Assembly (NCBI GenBank): GCA_905233425.1
Contig: CAJOEC010000006.1
Coordinates: 43,093-107,092 of the forward strand
Direction of reading: 5' to 3'
DNA length: 64,000 nt
Source of the DNA: an uncultured Prevotella sp.
GTDB taxonomy: Bacteria; Bacteroidota; Bacteroidia; Bacteroidales; Bacteroidaceae
The notes beneath the pieces were generated by a model. It saw only the letters and a list, made by a program, of their open reading frames with translations, searched no databases and was not told the DNA's origin. Position 1 is the stretch's first letter; every line of letters starts with the position of its first letter. A program made the position numbers and the translations under genes. Below are positions 48,768-57,317 of the stretch, piece by piece.

Positions 48768-51560
48768 ATGGAGGCCTCAATACATATCCAGCTACCGTTC
48801 CCGGCACTTCCCCGCCGGGCCTATATCCTGCCGCCGTTCCCGGCGTTTCTCCGTCGGGCGGCTGTCCTGGCTCTTCTATGCTGTCTCACCGTCGTCTCAG
48901 CCGCCTCAGAGCTGAGCAACAAATACAACGCCCAGCATCCGCTGATCATCGTGGGCGACTGGGACAAACCGCCATACGAGTTCCTCAACGACAACGGAGA
49001 GCCGGCAGGCTCAAACGTCGACCTCATGCGTGCCCTGTGCAAGCAGCTCGACATACCGTGCCAATTCGTGCTCAAGGAATGGAGCGGGGCACTGAAGACC
49101 TTCGAGCGGAAAGAGGCGGACATCATCCTGGCCAACGGCAAGCGATACAGGGAAGAGCCATACGTGTGCTCGGAGAACATCATCAACTACAACCGCATCT
49201 GCGCCGCGACATGCAGCAAGGACTCCACAAACATCATCAAGACCAGCACGCTAATAAGCAAGGGAGTTGTCCTGAAGCAGGGTGACTACACCACCGTGTT
49301 CTTCCGCAGCCTCGACTCGTTAGCCACAGGCACGGTGGAATACCAGACACCAAAGGTTGCCCTGCAGGGGCTTATCGCCGGCGACTACCAGTATTTCTGC
49401 TGGGGTGAGGAACCGCTGAAATGGAAAATAAACAAGCTGCACTTGGAGGGAATAAGGCTCTGCGAGGTGGAGATCCCCGTAAGCGAGATACACATCGTGG
49501 GGCGTGACCGCGACCTCATATACCAGCTCGACGACCTCTATTCAAGGATGAAGCAGAGCGGAGAGGTGCAACGCATCAACGACAGTTGGATGCACCCCGA
49601 GCGTGTTAAAAGCCAAGGCGTGCCGCGTCTGCTTTATGCCATCCTCGCCACTGTATTGGCTGCGGCGCTGCTGTATTTCTTCGGCCGGCTGTCGCGCATA
49701 CACGTCAAACGCGCCACGCGAAGCTCCACGGAGATGAAGGACATGATGTTCATGGCACTCAAGATGGGCAATTTCCACATCATGGAGTACGACATCAAGC
49801 ACAACCTCATGACCAACCGCTACGGCACGCCCATTCTTCCCGCCGAGGGCATCACCCTCGAGGAATTCACCGAGCACATACACCCTAAGGAGCGCGACGA
49901 GTTCAAGCAGAAGATGGAAAGTCTGCTCACCGGCCACGAGCGCAAGTTCGAGCTGAAGAAACGATGGCGCACGTTCCAGGAGGACGAGCACTGGCTGTTC
50001 CTCGACGGTCACGCCATGGTAGAGACCGACGGCGAAGGGCATCCGACAATCATTGTCAATGCAATCAACGACATCACCCATTACGAGGAGACAGAGCGGC
50101 TTAGCGAGGAGACAGAGCGAAAGTACGAGCGGCTGTCGAACACGCCGGCACTCGCCATGTCGTTCTACGACAAGGACGGATGGCTCATCGACATCAACGA
50201 CCGCATGAAGGAAATCTGCGGGATAACCACCTCGTCGACCGACTCTCCGTCGGGTATAAACCCCGACGCGCAGCGCTTCTGGTCCACCGTCTGCCTCTTC
50301 GACATCCCCCTCTTCCGCAACGTCTACAAGCCGGGGGCACGGGAACCAATACAGTCCTGCTTGTACATGAAATACAGCGACATGGACATCGACCGCTGCG
50401 TGGAATACCATGTGCAGCCGCTGTTCAATTCCGACGGCGAAGTGGTAAACTACTATGTCACCACCATCGACCTCACCGACGAGCGCGACATGTGCCGCCA
50501 GCTGATAATGCTCGACCACAAGCAGAGCGACACCGCCAGCAGCATAAAGCAGCAGAAAGACAGGCTCGAATATCTGCTGCACAACAGCGACCGCTATCTT
50601 GTGACCGACAGCAGCGGGCGACAGGAAGTGACCGTAGACAACACACCTCTACTGAACGCACGAAAGCAACTCGCCGAAGTCACGGCACAGGCCAACGACA
50701 GCGTCAGGCTGAAGAGCGGATTCATGGCTTCGATGACCCACGAGCTGCGCACGCCCCTCAACGCCATCATCGGCTTCACCGGAGTCCTTGACCCAAACCT
50801 TCCTGCCGAAGAGAGGGCAGAGTATGTACGCATCGTGCAAAACGCCAGCGACATGATGCAAAGACTGCTCAACGACATAACGCAGGCGTCGACCCTCAAC
50901 TCCCAACCATCAACCCTCAACGGCCACAGCGCCCAAAGCGTTAGCGTCGGGAACCCTCAACCCTCCACCTTCAACCTACAGTACTCTGATGTCTCCTTTG
51001 CCCAGGCTTTCGACGACATCTGCCTCACAGTACAGCACCGAGTGCAGACCCCCGACGTAACCTTCATCAAGGACGTACCACAATCTCAACCCTCAACCCT
51101 CAACTCCCACAACGTCACCATTGACGTGGGCCGCGTCCAGCAGGTGATTACCAACTTCGTCACCAACGCCGTGAAATTCACCAAGCAGGGCCACATCCGC
51201 CTGGGCTACCGTTTCGCCACTCTCGCCACTCTCCCCGCCGTTTCTCCGGCAGCATCCGCCACCATTCCCGCCGTTTCTCCGACGTCCTCCGCCACCGTGC
51301 CCGGCGCGTTAGCGTCGGGTAAAGGCATCTACGTCTTCTGCGAGGACACGGGCATCGGCATTCCCGAGGACAAGCAGGAGATCATCTTCGAGCGTTTCGT
51401 CAAGCTCGACGAGTTCGTGCAGGGCACAGGCATGGGCCTCGCAATATGCAAGAGCATCGTCGAACACATGGGAGGCACCATCGGTGTCAGCAGCCAAGGC
51501 CCCGGCAAGGGTTCCACCTTCTGGTTCTGGATTCCCGCAAAAGCCCCACAATCCCTATAA
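48768..51560 (+). CDS. Sensor kinase B2: paralog of B1 with repeat-derived insertions
   Basis: The 930-residue protein starts one base after the A2 stop. It has a signal region that includes repeat-like FPAFLRRA sequence, a solute-binding domain (about 60-275; LIIVGDWDKPPYEF), a membrane segment (about 285-308), PAS domains (one at about 450-560), HisKA with a normal H-box SMTHELRTPLNAII (H658), and HATPase with TNAVKFT, EDTGIGI and GTGMGLAIC. Compared with B1 it has three extra stretches: after ITQASTL (STLNSQPSTLNGHSAQ...), at SQPSTLNSHN, and a Pro/Ala/Ser/Thr stretch before the G1 box (TLPAVSPAASATIPAVSPTS). These come from dispersed repeats. The stop codon lies in a 9-bp array. Confidence 0.88.
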   Translation: MEASIHIQLPFPALPRRAYILPPFPAFLRRAAVLALLCCLTVVSAASELSNKYNAQHPLIIVGDWDKPPYEFLNDNGEPAGSNVDLMRALCKQLDIPCQFVLKEWSGALKTFERKEADIILANGKRYREEPYVCSENIINYNRICAATCSKDSTNIIKTSTLISKGVVLKQGDYTTVFFRSLDSLATGTVEYQTPKVALQGLIAGDYQYFCWGEEPLKWKINKLHLEGIRLCEVEIPVSEIHIVGRDRDLIYQLDDLYSRMKQSGEVQRINDSWMHPERVKSQGVPRLLYAILATVLAAALLYFFGRLSRIHVKRATRSSTEMKDMMFMALKMGNFHIMEYDIKHNLMTNRYGTPILPAEGITLEEFTEHIHPKERDEFKQKMESLLTGHERKFELKKRWRTFQEDEHWLFLDGHAMVETDGEGHPTIIVNAINDITHYEETERLSEETERKYERLSNTPALAMSFYDKDGWLIDINDRMKEICGITTSSTDSPSGINPDAQRFWSTVCLFDIPLFRNVYKPGAREPIQSCLYMKYSDMDIDRCVEYHVQPLFNSDGEVVNYYVTTIDLTDERDMCRQLIMLDHKQSDTASSIKQQKDRLEYLLHNSDRYLVTDSSGRQEVTVDNTPLLNARKQLAEVTAQANDSVRLKSGFMASMTHELRTPLNAIIGFTGVLDPNLPAEERAEYVRIVQNASDMMQRLLNDITQASTLNSQPSTLNGHSAQSVSVGNPQPSTFNLQYSDVSFAQAFDDICLTVQHRVQTPDVTFIKDVPQSQPSTLNSHNVTIDVGRVQQVITNFVTNAVKFTKQGHIRLGYRFATLATLPAVSPAASATIPAVSPTSSATVPGALASGKGIYVFCEDTGIGIPEDKQEIIFERFVKLDEFVQGTGMGLAICKSIVEHMGGTIGVSSQGPGKGSTFWFWIPAKAPQSL
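50888..50990. repeat. CTCAACCC tract with hairpin core inside kinase B2
   Basis: Repeated CTCAAC/CCTCAAC units flank a GCGCCCAAAGCGTTAGCG-TCGGG core. The same core and tract are found in the intergenic region at 13672-13724. All units are read in the frame that gives Ser-Thr-Leu-Asn peptides, and the insertion keeps the kinase frame open. Confidence 0.7.
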
Positions 51561-51673
51561 GTCCCATAATCCCTATAAGTCCTATAAGTCCTATAAGTCC
51601 CATAAGTCCTATAAGTCCCATAAGTCCTATAAGTCCCATAGGTCTTATAAGTCCTATAAGTCTCATAAGACCC
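51557..51673. repeat. Array of 13 tandem 9-bp units (ATAAGTCCY)
   Basis: Thirteen consecutive 9-bp units, mainly ATAAGTCCT and ATAAGTCCC, run from the stop codon of kinase B2 (the TAA is within the first unit) to 20 bases before the AraC gene. It is the second copy of the array after glnN. Confidence 0.95.
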
Positions 51674-51693
51674 ATAACTAAAACAAAAAAGCT

Positions 51694-52566
51694 ATGCAAT
51701 CCTGTAAATACATGCTCGCCAGTGAGCGCGACAGTCTCTGGGGACTCACCGTAACAACCATCGGCTACGAAGAGATTGGCCCCAACGACCCCTACCCCAC
51801 CCGTGGCCATGCCGACGGCTACTATTTTGAGCTGGACAAAGGCCGCGAACTGAACGAATACCAGCTTCTCTACATCACCGAGGGCAAAGGACTGTTCCAC
51901 AGCCGAACAGTGCCCCAGGCACGGCTACATGAGGGCGATTTCTTCCTGCTCTTCCCAGGCGAGTGGCACAGCTACCACCCGACACCTCCCCACGGTTGGA
52001 AGAAATACTGGATAGGCTTCAAGGGCCGCAACATGGACGACCGCGTCCGCGCCGGCTTCCTCTCACCCACGAAGCCCATCTACCACGTAGGGTTCTCCGA
52101 CGACATCATACGTCTCTACAAGTCGGCCCTCGACACTGCCATGCGCGAGGAGGCCTACTCACAGCAGCTCATGGCTGGCATCGTCAATCACCTCATTGGC
52201 ATGATGTACTCCTTGGAACGAAACATCGAACTGATGAGCCGCAGCCAGGCACATGTGAAGATGGTGAACAAGGCACGTTTGCGCATCCGCGAGTCGCTCG
52301 AAAGCTCGCTCACCATCCAGCAGGTTGCCGAGGATCTCGGTGTCAGCTACTCCAATTTCCGCAAGCTTTTCAAGGAGCACACGGGCATCTCGCCGGCCAC
52401 CTACCAGCAGGATCTGCGTCTGCAACGGGCAAAGGAATTGCTCACCACCTCGGAGATGAGCATAAAGGAAATAGCCTACCGGCTCAACTTTGAGTCGCCA
52501 GACTATTTCTCGGCAAAGTTCAAGCAGAAGACCGGTCGCAAGCCCAGCGATCTGAGGCAGCAATAA
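51694..52566 (+). CDS. AraC-family transcriptional regulator
   Basis: The 290-residue protein has an N-terminal cupin-like sensing domain (about 1-150; LHEGDFFLLFPGEWHSYHP) and a C-terminal double helix-turn-helix (about 190-290; LTIQQVAEDLGVSYSNFRKL and MSIKEIAYRLNFESPDYFS). It probably binds a sugar or similar ligand and activates nearby genes; the divergent-facing barrel gene at 52583-55813 is a candidate target, though the two are convergent here. It has no receiver domain, so it is not obviously the output of the four kinases that precede it, but its position after them makes a shared pathway plausible. It is separated from kinase B2 only by the 9-bp array. Confidence 0.88.
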   Translation: MQSCKYMLASERDSLWGLTVTTIGYEEIGPNDPYPTRGHADGYYFELDKGRELNEYQLLYITEGKGLFHSRTVPQARLHEGDFFLLFPGEWHSYHPTPPHGWKKYWIGFKGRNMDDRVRAGFLSPTKPIYHVGFSDDIIRLYKSALDTAMREEAYSQQLMAGIVNHLIGMMYSLERNIELMSRSQAHVKMVNKARLRIRESLESSLTIQQVAEDLGVSYSNFRKLFKEHTGISPATYQQDLRLQRAKELLTTSEMSIKEIAYRLNFESPDYFSAKFKQKTGRKPSDLRQQ

Positions 52567-52582
52567 AGCCCCGACAGTCCTG

Positions 52583-55500
52583 TCAACGTCGGCCACCGCC
52601 GAATCCGCCACGGCCACCACCGCCCCATCCGCCGCGGCCTCCACCACGGTTGCCACGGCCACCGCCCTCAAAGCCTTCACCACCGTCCCAGCCGCCACGG
52701 CCACCACCGTTGCGCCCGCCAAAGAAGTTCATGCGGTAGCTGACGTGGAGCATGGCGTAGCTTGTGATGGAGTTCACCTCCTGGTCGCGCCAGCCGTTGG
52801 CATTGACGGTGCGGCTGAAGTTGGTCTGCTCGCGCAGTATGTCGTACCACTGTAGCATTACGGTCAGCTTCTTCCCCCGCAGAAAACTGTGCGAGAGCTG
52901 CGCGTTCCATATCAGTTCGTCGGTGTTGAGCGATGCGTCGGTGTATCCGCGCTTCGAGTAGCAGTGGAAGTCGGTCGAGAGGTTCGACCCCCAGGGGAAG
53001 GTGACGCTCGTATTACCACCGTAGTTGAAGTTCCACGTGCTCTGGTTGCGGCTCGACTGCAGCTCGTTCTCAGTGCGGGCGTAGGTGCAGCGACCGTTCA
53101 GCGAGACGTTCAGCCACTTGTTGCGGAAGCTGAGCGACACGTTGGGAGCCACGTTGTACGTGTGGGTGACATTTCGGTCGGGTATGGCCGTGCGGTTCAG
53201 GTTCACGTAGCCTATGTGGTGGCTGTAGTTGCCATCGATGCCACCGCTGAAGTCCCAGCGGTTCAGCGTGTCGAGACCGATGTTGAACGACATCCCGGCG
53301 CGTGCGTTCCAGTTTCCGTTGATGTTCTCCGGCCGCGTTGTGCGTCCGCCCGTCTGCTCGTCGTAGGTCACGACGTTTCCGATGGAGTTCCTCGTCAGCG
53401 ACCAGTTGACGTTGGCACTGTAGCTCCAGTGGCGCTGGTTCTTCGGCACTTGGAAGCCGAGGCTGTCCTCCACGAGTGTGGGCTTGCGCTGCTGTTGGTA
53501 GTTGGTACTCAGGTTGTAGGTGAACGAGGGTTTCAGCCCGGGGTTTCCCTCCGTGATGTTCAGCGGGTTGGTGTCGTCGCGTATGTTCAGCAGCTGTGTG
53601 ATGTTGGGCTGTTGCGTCTGTCCGCGCATCTGTACCTGCAGGTTCGAGTACTGCGTGAAGCGGTAGCGCAGGTTCAGCGTCGGCGAGATGTTCGTCACCG
53701 TGCGCACGGTGTCGATGGGTATGCCAAGATACTGCTGTATGTAGCGCGAGTGCTGCGGCTGTATGGAGACACCCACGTTCATGTTATATTTCTCGCGGTT
53801 CAGGCGCAGCTGCACGTCTATGTTGTGGCCATGCTCCGTGCGCTCGGAGAAGCGGCTCAGGCTGTCGCTGAGGTACATCTCCAAAGGATTGTCAAGGTAG
53901 CCGAACAATGATGCCCACTCGCGGTACTGGTTGAGCACGCTGTGGAAGGCCTCCTCTGTGTAGTCGGGGAAGTCGTATGTCGCGGGATCGTTCTTCTGGT
54001 GGCTGTAGTTGTAGCGGTACATCACCTGCAGGAAGATGCCTTCCTGTCCTACCATGCGCCGTCCACGGCCAGACCCTCCCCTGGCCCCTCCCTGTGAGGG
54101 AGGGGAATTGTTACCTCTTTCAGCAGCAAGACTATCTACTCCCCTCCCTGCAGGGAGGGGCTGGGGGAGGGTCTGGGTGGGTCTGAATATATAGATTGGC
54201 TCGGTGTAGGTGGCTCCTATGGAGTAGCTGAAGTTATCATTTGTAGAGCTCGTGTATCGGTTGGTCTGGTATGTGGAGTCGTTGCCGAAGCGGTCCTTCG
54301 TCTGGTAGAGGTGCACGCCCGAGAGGCTTCCGTTCTGGTTGTTGCCGTCGCGGTAGTTGATGTTCGAGCTTATGGCCACGTTTCGTCCGTTGCGCCCGAA
54401 GCGGCGGTAGAGCTGCAACTGCGAGCTGAGGCTCTTGTTGTCGCCCTCGCCCATCGACTTGTTCATGCGCCCGTTCACGATGATGTCCTCAATCCCCGAG
54501 TCGTCGCTCCTCGTCGTGCCGTCGAAGCTGATGTAGCTGAGGGGATCGTCGGTGTAGTCGTAGGGGTTCGCGTTGAACGATGCTGATGTGGACCTCGAGC
54601 GGCTGTCATTAGTTCCAAAGTTGACATCGGGGCGCCACGACAGCGTTGTCATCGAGTCGATGGTCCACTGCAGGTTCATGTTGCCCGTCCACGTGTTGTT
54701 GCACGAGTAGCTCTGGCTGACGCTGTTCGAGAAGGCTCCGCTACGGGTGTTCACGTAATTCTCCGACGCCGTGCGGTTCCAGTTGTCGGCATCCTGGTGG
54801 TTCCACGTCACACGGCCGCTCAGTTTCAGGTTCTTGTCGTTTTCGTAGCTGATGTCGAGTGCCCCCGTCTTTGTCTCGCGCTGCCCCTGGCCGTTGCCTC
54901 GTCCGCGCCCGCCACGTCCCGAGAAGTTGCGGTCGTTCACGTTGTTGGCGTTGCCCATGAAGGTGTAGCGCATGGCACCCAAGGGCTTCATCGCCGTCAG
55001 TCGGATGCCATAGCGGCCGTCGGTACCATAACCTATGTCGGGGTTGGCCTGCAGACCTTTGCGTGCGCTGCGTTTCGTCGTGAACTCCAGCACGAAGTCG
55101 TCGTTGCCGTCGTCCACGCCCGTCATTCGGCTCAGGTCGCTCTTCTCGTCGTAGGCCTTCACCTTATCTATAATATAGGAGGGCAGGTTCTTCATCACCG
55201 CGTCGTTGTTGCCGGTCATGAAGTCGCGCCCGTCCATCTTGAAGCGCTTCACGTTCTTGCCGTTGATGCTGATCTTGCCGTCGTCGTCGATCTTCGCGCC
55301 GGGCAGCACCTCCACAAGCGCCTCGATGACTGAGCCTTCAGGCACGCGGAACGCATCGGCGTTGTAGACCACAGTGTCGTCCTTGATGACCATCTTCGGC
55401 ACATTGGCCGTGACCACCGTCTCGTCGATCACCACGCTGTTGGGTTCCATCTTCAGGTCACCCAATGCCAGTGCGCGGTTCGACACCTTCGTCAGCTGGC

Positions 55501-55813
55501 GGGTGAGTTCCTCATAGCCTAAGAAGGTGACTTTGAGCCAGTATGCGCCCGCCTTGACATCACTGAACGCGAAGGCACCACGTCCATCGGAGAGCGTGCC
55601 TCCGACAAACGTGGTGTCAGCCGTGTTGTTTCTTTTCTTTGTTATCGTGTATAGCTGTAGTGTGGCCTTTTCCAATGGTTCGCCACTGTCTTTGTCGACT
55701 ATGCGCCCTGAGATGGCTGCGGGCGTGGCAGTCTGTGTCCCCCTCTGGGCATTGGCGTGAAGCAATCCCAGCATCAAGGCGGCAAGCAATGTGAGTTGTC
55801 GGAAATTCATCAT
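52583..55813 (-). CDS. Outer-membrane beta-barrel (TonB-receptor-like) with Gly/Arg-rich tail
   Basis: The 1076-residue protein has a signal peptide (TLLAALMLGLLHANAQ), a carboxypeptidase-regulatory-like domain (about 30-115; GRIVDKDSGEPLEKATLQLY), a plug-like region (GRDFMTGNNDAVMKNLP) and a long barrel ending YAMLHVSYRMNFF. It belongs to the OMP_b-brl_3 / TonB-receptor-like family, as does the partial gene at 1-2391. After the normal barrel end come about 45 residues rich in Gly and Arg (GGGRGGWDGG and similar, finishing GGRR). A REP-like inverted pair adds residues 547-581 (TLPQPLPAGRGVDSLAAERG) in a loop. The substrate is unknown; proximity to the sensor kinases suggests regulated import or binding of a nutrient. 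Confidence 0.88.
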   Translation of the reverse strand: MMNFRQLTLLAALMLGLLHANAQRGTQTATPAAISGRIVDKDSGEPLEKATLQLYTITKKRNNTADTTFVGGTLSDGRGAFAFSDVKAGAYWLKVTFLGYEELTRQLTKVSNRALALGDLKMEPNSVVIDETVVTANVPKMVIKDDTVVYNADAFRVPEGSVIEALVEVLPGAKIDDDGKISINGKNVKRFKMDGRDFMTGNNDAVMKNLPSYIIDKVKAYDEKSDLSRMTGVDDGNDDFVLEFTTKRSARKGLQANPDIGYGTDGRYGIRLTAMKPLGAMRYTFMGNANNVNDRNFSGRGGRGRGNGQGQRETKTGALDISYENDKNLKLSGRVTWNHQDADNWNRTASENYVNTRSGAFSNSVSQSYSCNNTWTGNMNLQWTIDSMTTLSWRPDVNFGTNDSRSRSTSASFNANPYDYTDDPLSYISFDGTTRSDDSGIEDIIVNGRMNKSMGEGDNKSLSSQLQLYRRFGRNGRNVAISSNINYRDGNNQNGSLSGVHLYQTKDRFGNDSTYQTNRYTSSTNDNFSYSIGATYTEPIYIFRPTQTLPQPLPAGRGVDSLAAERGNNSPPSQGGARGGSGRGRRMVGQEGIFLQVMYRYNYSHQKNDPATYDFPDYTEEAFHSVLNQYREWASLFGYLDNPLEMYLSDSLSRFSERTEHGHNIDVQLRLNREKYNMNVGVSIQPQHSRYIQQYLGIPIDTVRTVTNISPTLNLRYRFTQYSNLQVQMRGQTQQPNITQLLNIRDDTNPLNITEGNPGLKPSFTYNLSTNYQQQRKPTLVEDSLGFQVPKNQRHWSYSANVNWSLTRNSIGNVVTYDEQTGGRTTRPENINGNWNARAGMSFNIGLDTLNRWDFSGGIDGNYSHHIGYVNLNRTAIPDRNVTHTYNVAPNVSLSFRNKWLNVSLNGRCTYARTENELQSSRNQSTWNFNYGGNTSVTFPWGSNLSTDFHCYSKRGYTDASLNTDELIWNAQLSHSFLRGKKLTVMLQWYDILREQTNFSRTVNANGWRDQEVNSITSYAMLHVSYRMNFFGGRNGGGRGGWDGGEGFEGGGRGNRGGGRGGWGGGGRGGFGGGRR
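54071..54174. repeat. REP-like inverted pair inside the barrel gene
   Basis: Arms at 54071-54105 and 54141-54174 share AGACCCTCCCC at the outer end and a CCCCTCCCT...AGGGAGGGG palindrome, in inverted orientation, around a 35-bp core. Same class as the pair in the amidase gene, with the barrel frame kept open. Confidence 0.85.
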
Positions 55814-55916
55814 CTGGTGTCCTGTTTCTGTGTTCTGTTCTTTTAGACGTAAGTCCCCTAAAAAGGTTTAATCGCCCGCTTATTGGCTTATGCACACATC
55901 GTTGCAAGACTTTATT

Positions 55917-55997
55917 CGCCGTCGATGAACGTTAATTCGCCGACGGTGAACGTTAAAACACCGACGGCGAACATTAATTCACCGTCGGCGAATTAAC
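55917..55997. repeat. Four 21-bp units with GACGGCGAA cores
   Basis: Four units of 21 bp carrying variants of CGCCGACGGTGAACGTTAA are arranged head to tail, the last incomplete. The design (four units, 21-22 bp, internal symmetry) resembles the arrays at 27847 and 39828 but the sequence differs. It lies in the 266-base gap between the divergent barrel and HD-domain genes. Confidence 0.75.
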
Positions 55998-56041
55998 TTT
56001 TTAGGACACTTGCAAAGTTTGGTTAAACTTCTGAAAAAAAC

Positions 56042-56072
56042 TTTGTCGTATGCTCATTTTTTCATACTTTTG
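56042..56072 (+). promoter_or_regulatory. Bacteroidetes promoter of the HD-domain gene
   Basis: TTTG (56042-56045), 19 bases and TACTTTTG (56065-56072) give a full consensus match. Transcription would begin about 56077, only a few bases before the ATG at 56080, so the mRNA would be nearly leaderless. This also rules out the longer frame starting at 56050. Confidence 0.75.
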
Positions 56073-56079
56073 TGCCACT

Positions 56080-57306
56080 ATGACCGATACGAAGATTGTC
56101 AACGACCCGGTTTTCGGGTTCATTAAGATTCCCCGGGGGCTGCTCTACGACATTGTGCGCCACCCGCTGTTCCAGCGTCTTAACCGCATAAACCAGTTGG
56201 GCTTGGCGTCGGTGGTCTACCCCGGTGCCCGCCACACGCGCTTCCAACATTCGTTAGGGGCTTTCCACCTGATGAGCGAGGCAATACTGTCGCTTCAGCA
56301 GAAGGGGAATTTCATTTTCGACTCCGAGGCCGAGGCCGTCGAGGCCGCCATCCTGATGCACGACATAGGCCACGGGCCTTTCTCCCACGTTCTCGAAGAC
56401 ACGCTCATCCACGGCATCAGCCACGAGGACATATCGCTGATGATGATGGAGCAGATAAACCACGACCTGGGCCAGCGCCTTGGCATGGCCATCGCCATAT
56501 TCCGCGACCAGTACCCCAAGCGTTTCCTCCACCAGCTCATCTCCAGCCAGCTCGACATGGACCGCTTGGACTATCTGCGCCGTGACTCGTTCTTCACCGG
56601 CGTCACCGAGGGGAACATCGGCTCGGCCAGGATAATAAAGATGCTCAACGTGGTCGACGACCGTCTGGTGGTTGAGCAGAAGGGCATTTACTCCATCGAG
56701 AACTACCTCACCTCGCGACGCCTCATGTACTGGCAGGTGTATCTGCACAAGACGGCCGTGGCCTGCGAGAAGGTGCTGGTGAACATGCTGATGCGAGCCC
56801 GCGACCTCACACGAATGGGAGAGACGCTCTTCGCCTCACCGGCACTGGCCTATTTCATCGGCGGGAATGTCGACGCGCAGTGGTTTGAGGAACACTCGGA
56901 GGCAATAAAGATGTATGAGGAACTCGACGACAGCGACATCTGGAGTGCCATGAAGGCATGGCGCCACCACCCCGACAAGATTCTTTCGACGCTGGCCGCC
57001 GACATGCTCGACCGCAGGATATTCAAGGTGGAGGTGCACGAGCAGCCAATACCCCAGCAGCGCATCGACGAGTTGCAGGAACAGATAGCACAGCAGATGG
57101 GCATAGCACGCGAGGATGCCCGGTACATGATGAGCATCAACACGATTGAGAAAGACATGTACTCGGTCGACGACGACGCAATAGACATACTCTACAAGGA
57201 CGGCACCATACGCAACATCTGCGATGCCTCGGAGATACTCAACGTGCAGCTGCTATCGAGGAAAGTGAGGAAATACTACCTATGCTACCAACGTACAACA
57301 ACATAA
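56080..57306 (+). CDS. HD-domain phosphohydrolase (dGTPase-like)
   Basis: The 408-residue protein has the HD-superfamily metal site: HTRFQHSLGAFHL, the HD pair in AILMHDIGHGPFSHVLE, and the later Asp in MDRLDYLRRDS. It resembles the dGTPase-like and SAMHD1-like phosphohydrolases that cleave nucleoside triphosphates; the exact substrate is unknown. The start at 56080 (MTDTKIVNDPVFGFIKIP) is chosen because the promoter overlaps the upstream part of the frame and the conserved NDPVFGFI start is near the N-terminus in the family. No other domain is visible. Confidence 0.88.
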   Translation: MTDTKIVNDPVFGFIKIPRGLLYDIVRHPLFQRLNRINQLGLASVVYPGARHTRFQHSLGAFHLMSEAILSLQQKGNFIFDSEAEAVEAAILMHDIGHGPFSHVLEDTLIHGISHEDISLMMMEQINHDLGQRLGMAIAIFRDQYPKRFLHQLISSQLDMDRLDYLRRDSFFTGVTEGNIGSARIIKMLNVVDDRLVVEQKGIYSIENYLTSRRLMYWQVYLHKTAVACEKVLVNMLMRARDLTRMGETLFASPALAYFIGGNVDAQWFEEHSEAIKMYEELDDSDIWSAMKAWRHHPDKILSTLAADMLDRRIFKVEVHEQPIPQQRIDELQEQIAQQMGIAREDARYMMSINTIEKDMYSVDDDAIDILYKDGTIRNICDASEILNVQLLSRKVRKYYLCYQRTTT

Positions 57307-57317
57307 GCCCTACAATC

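Noticed and set aside
51694..52566. AraC regulator as the response regulator of the four kinases
   Set aside because: It has a cupin-like sensing domain and no receiver domain, so a phosphotransfer role is unsupported; only position links them.
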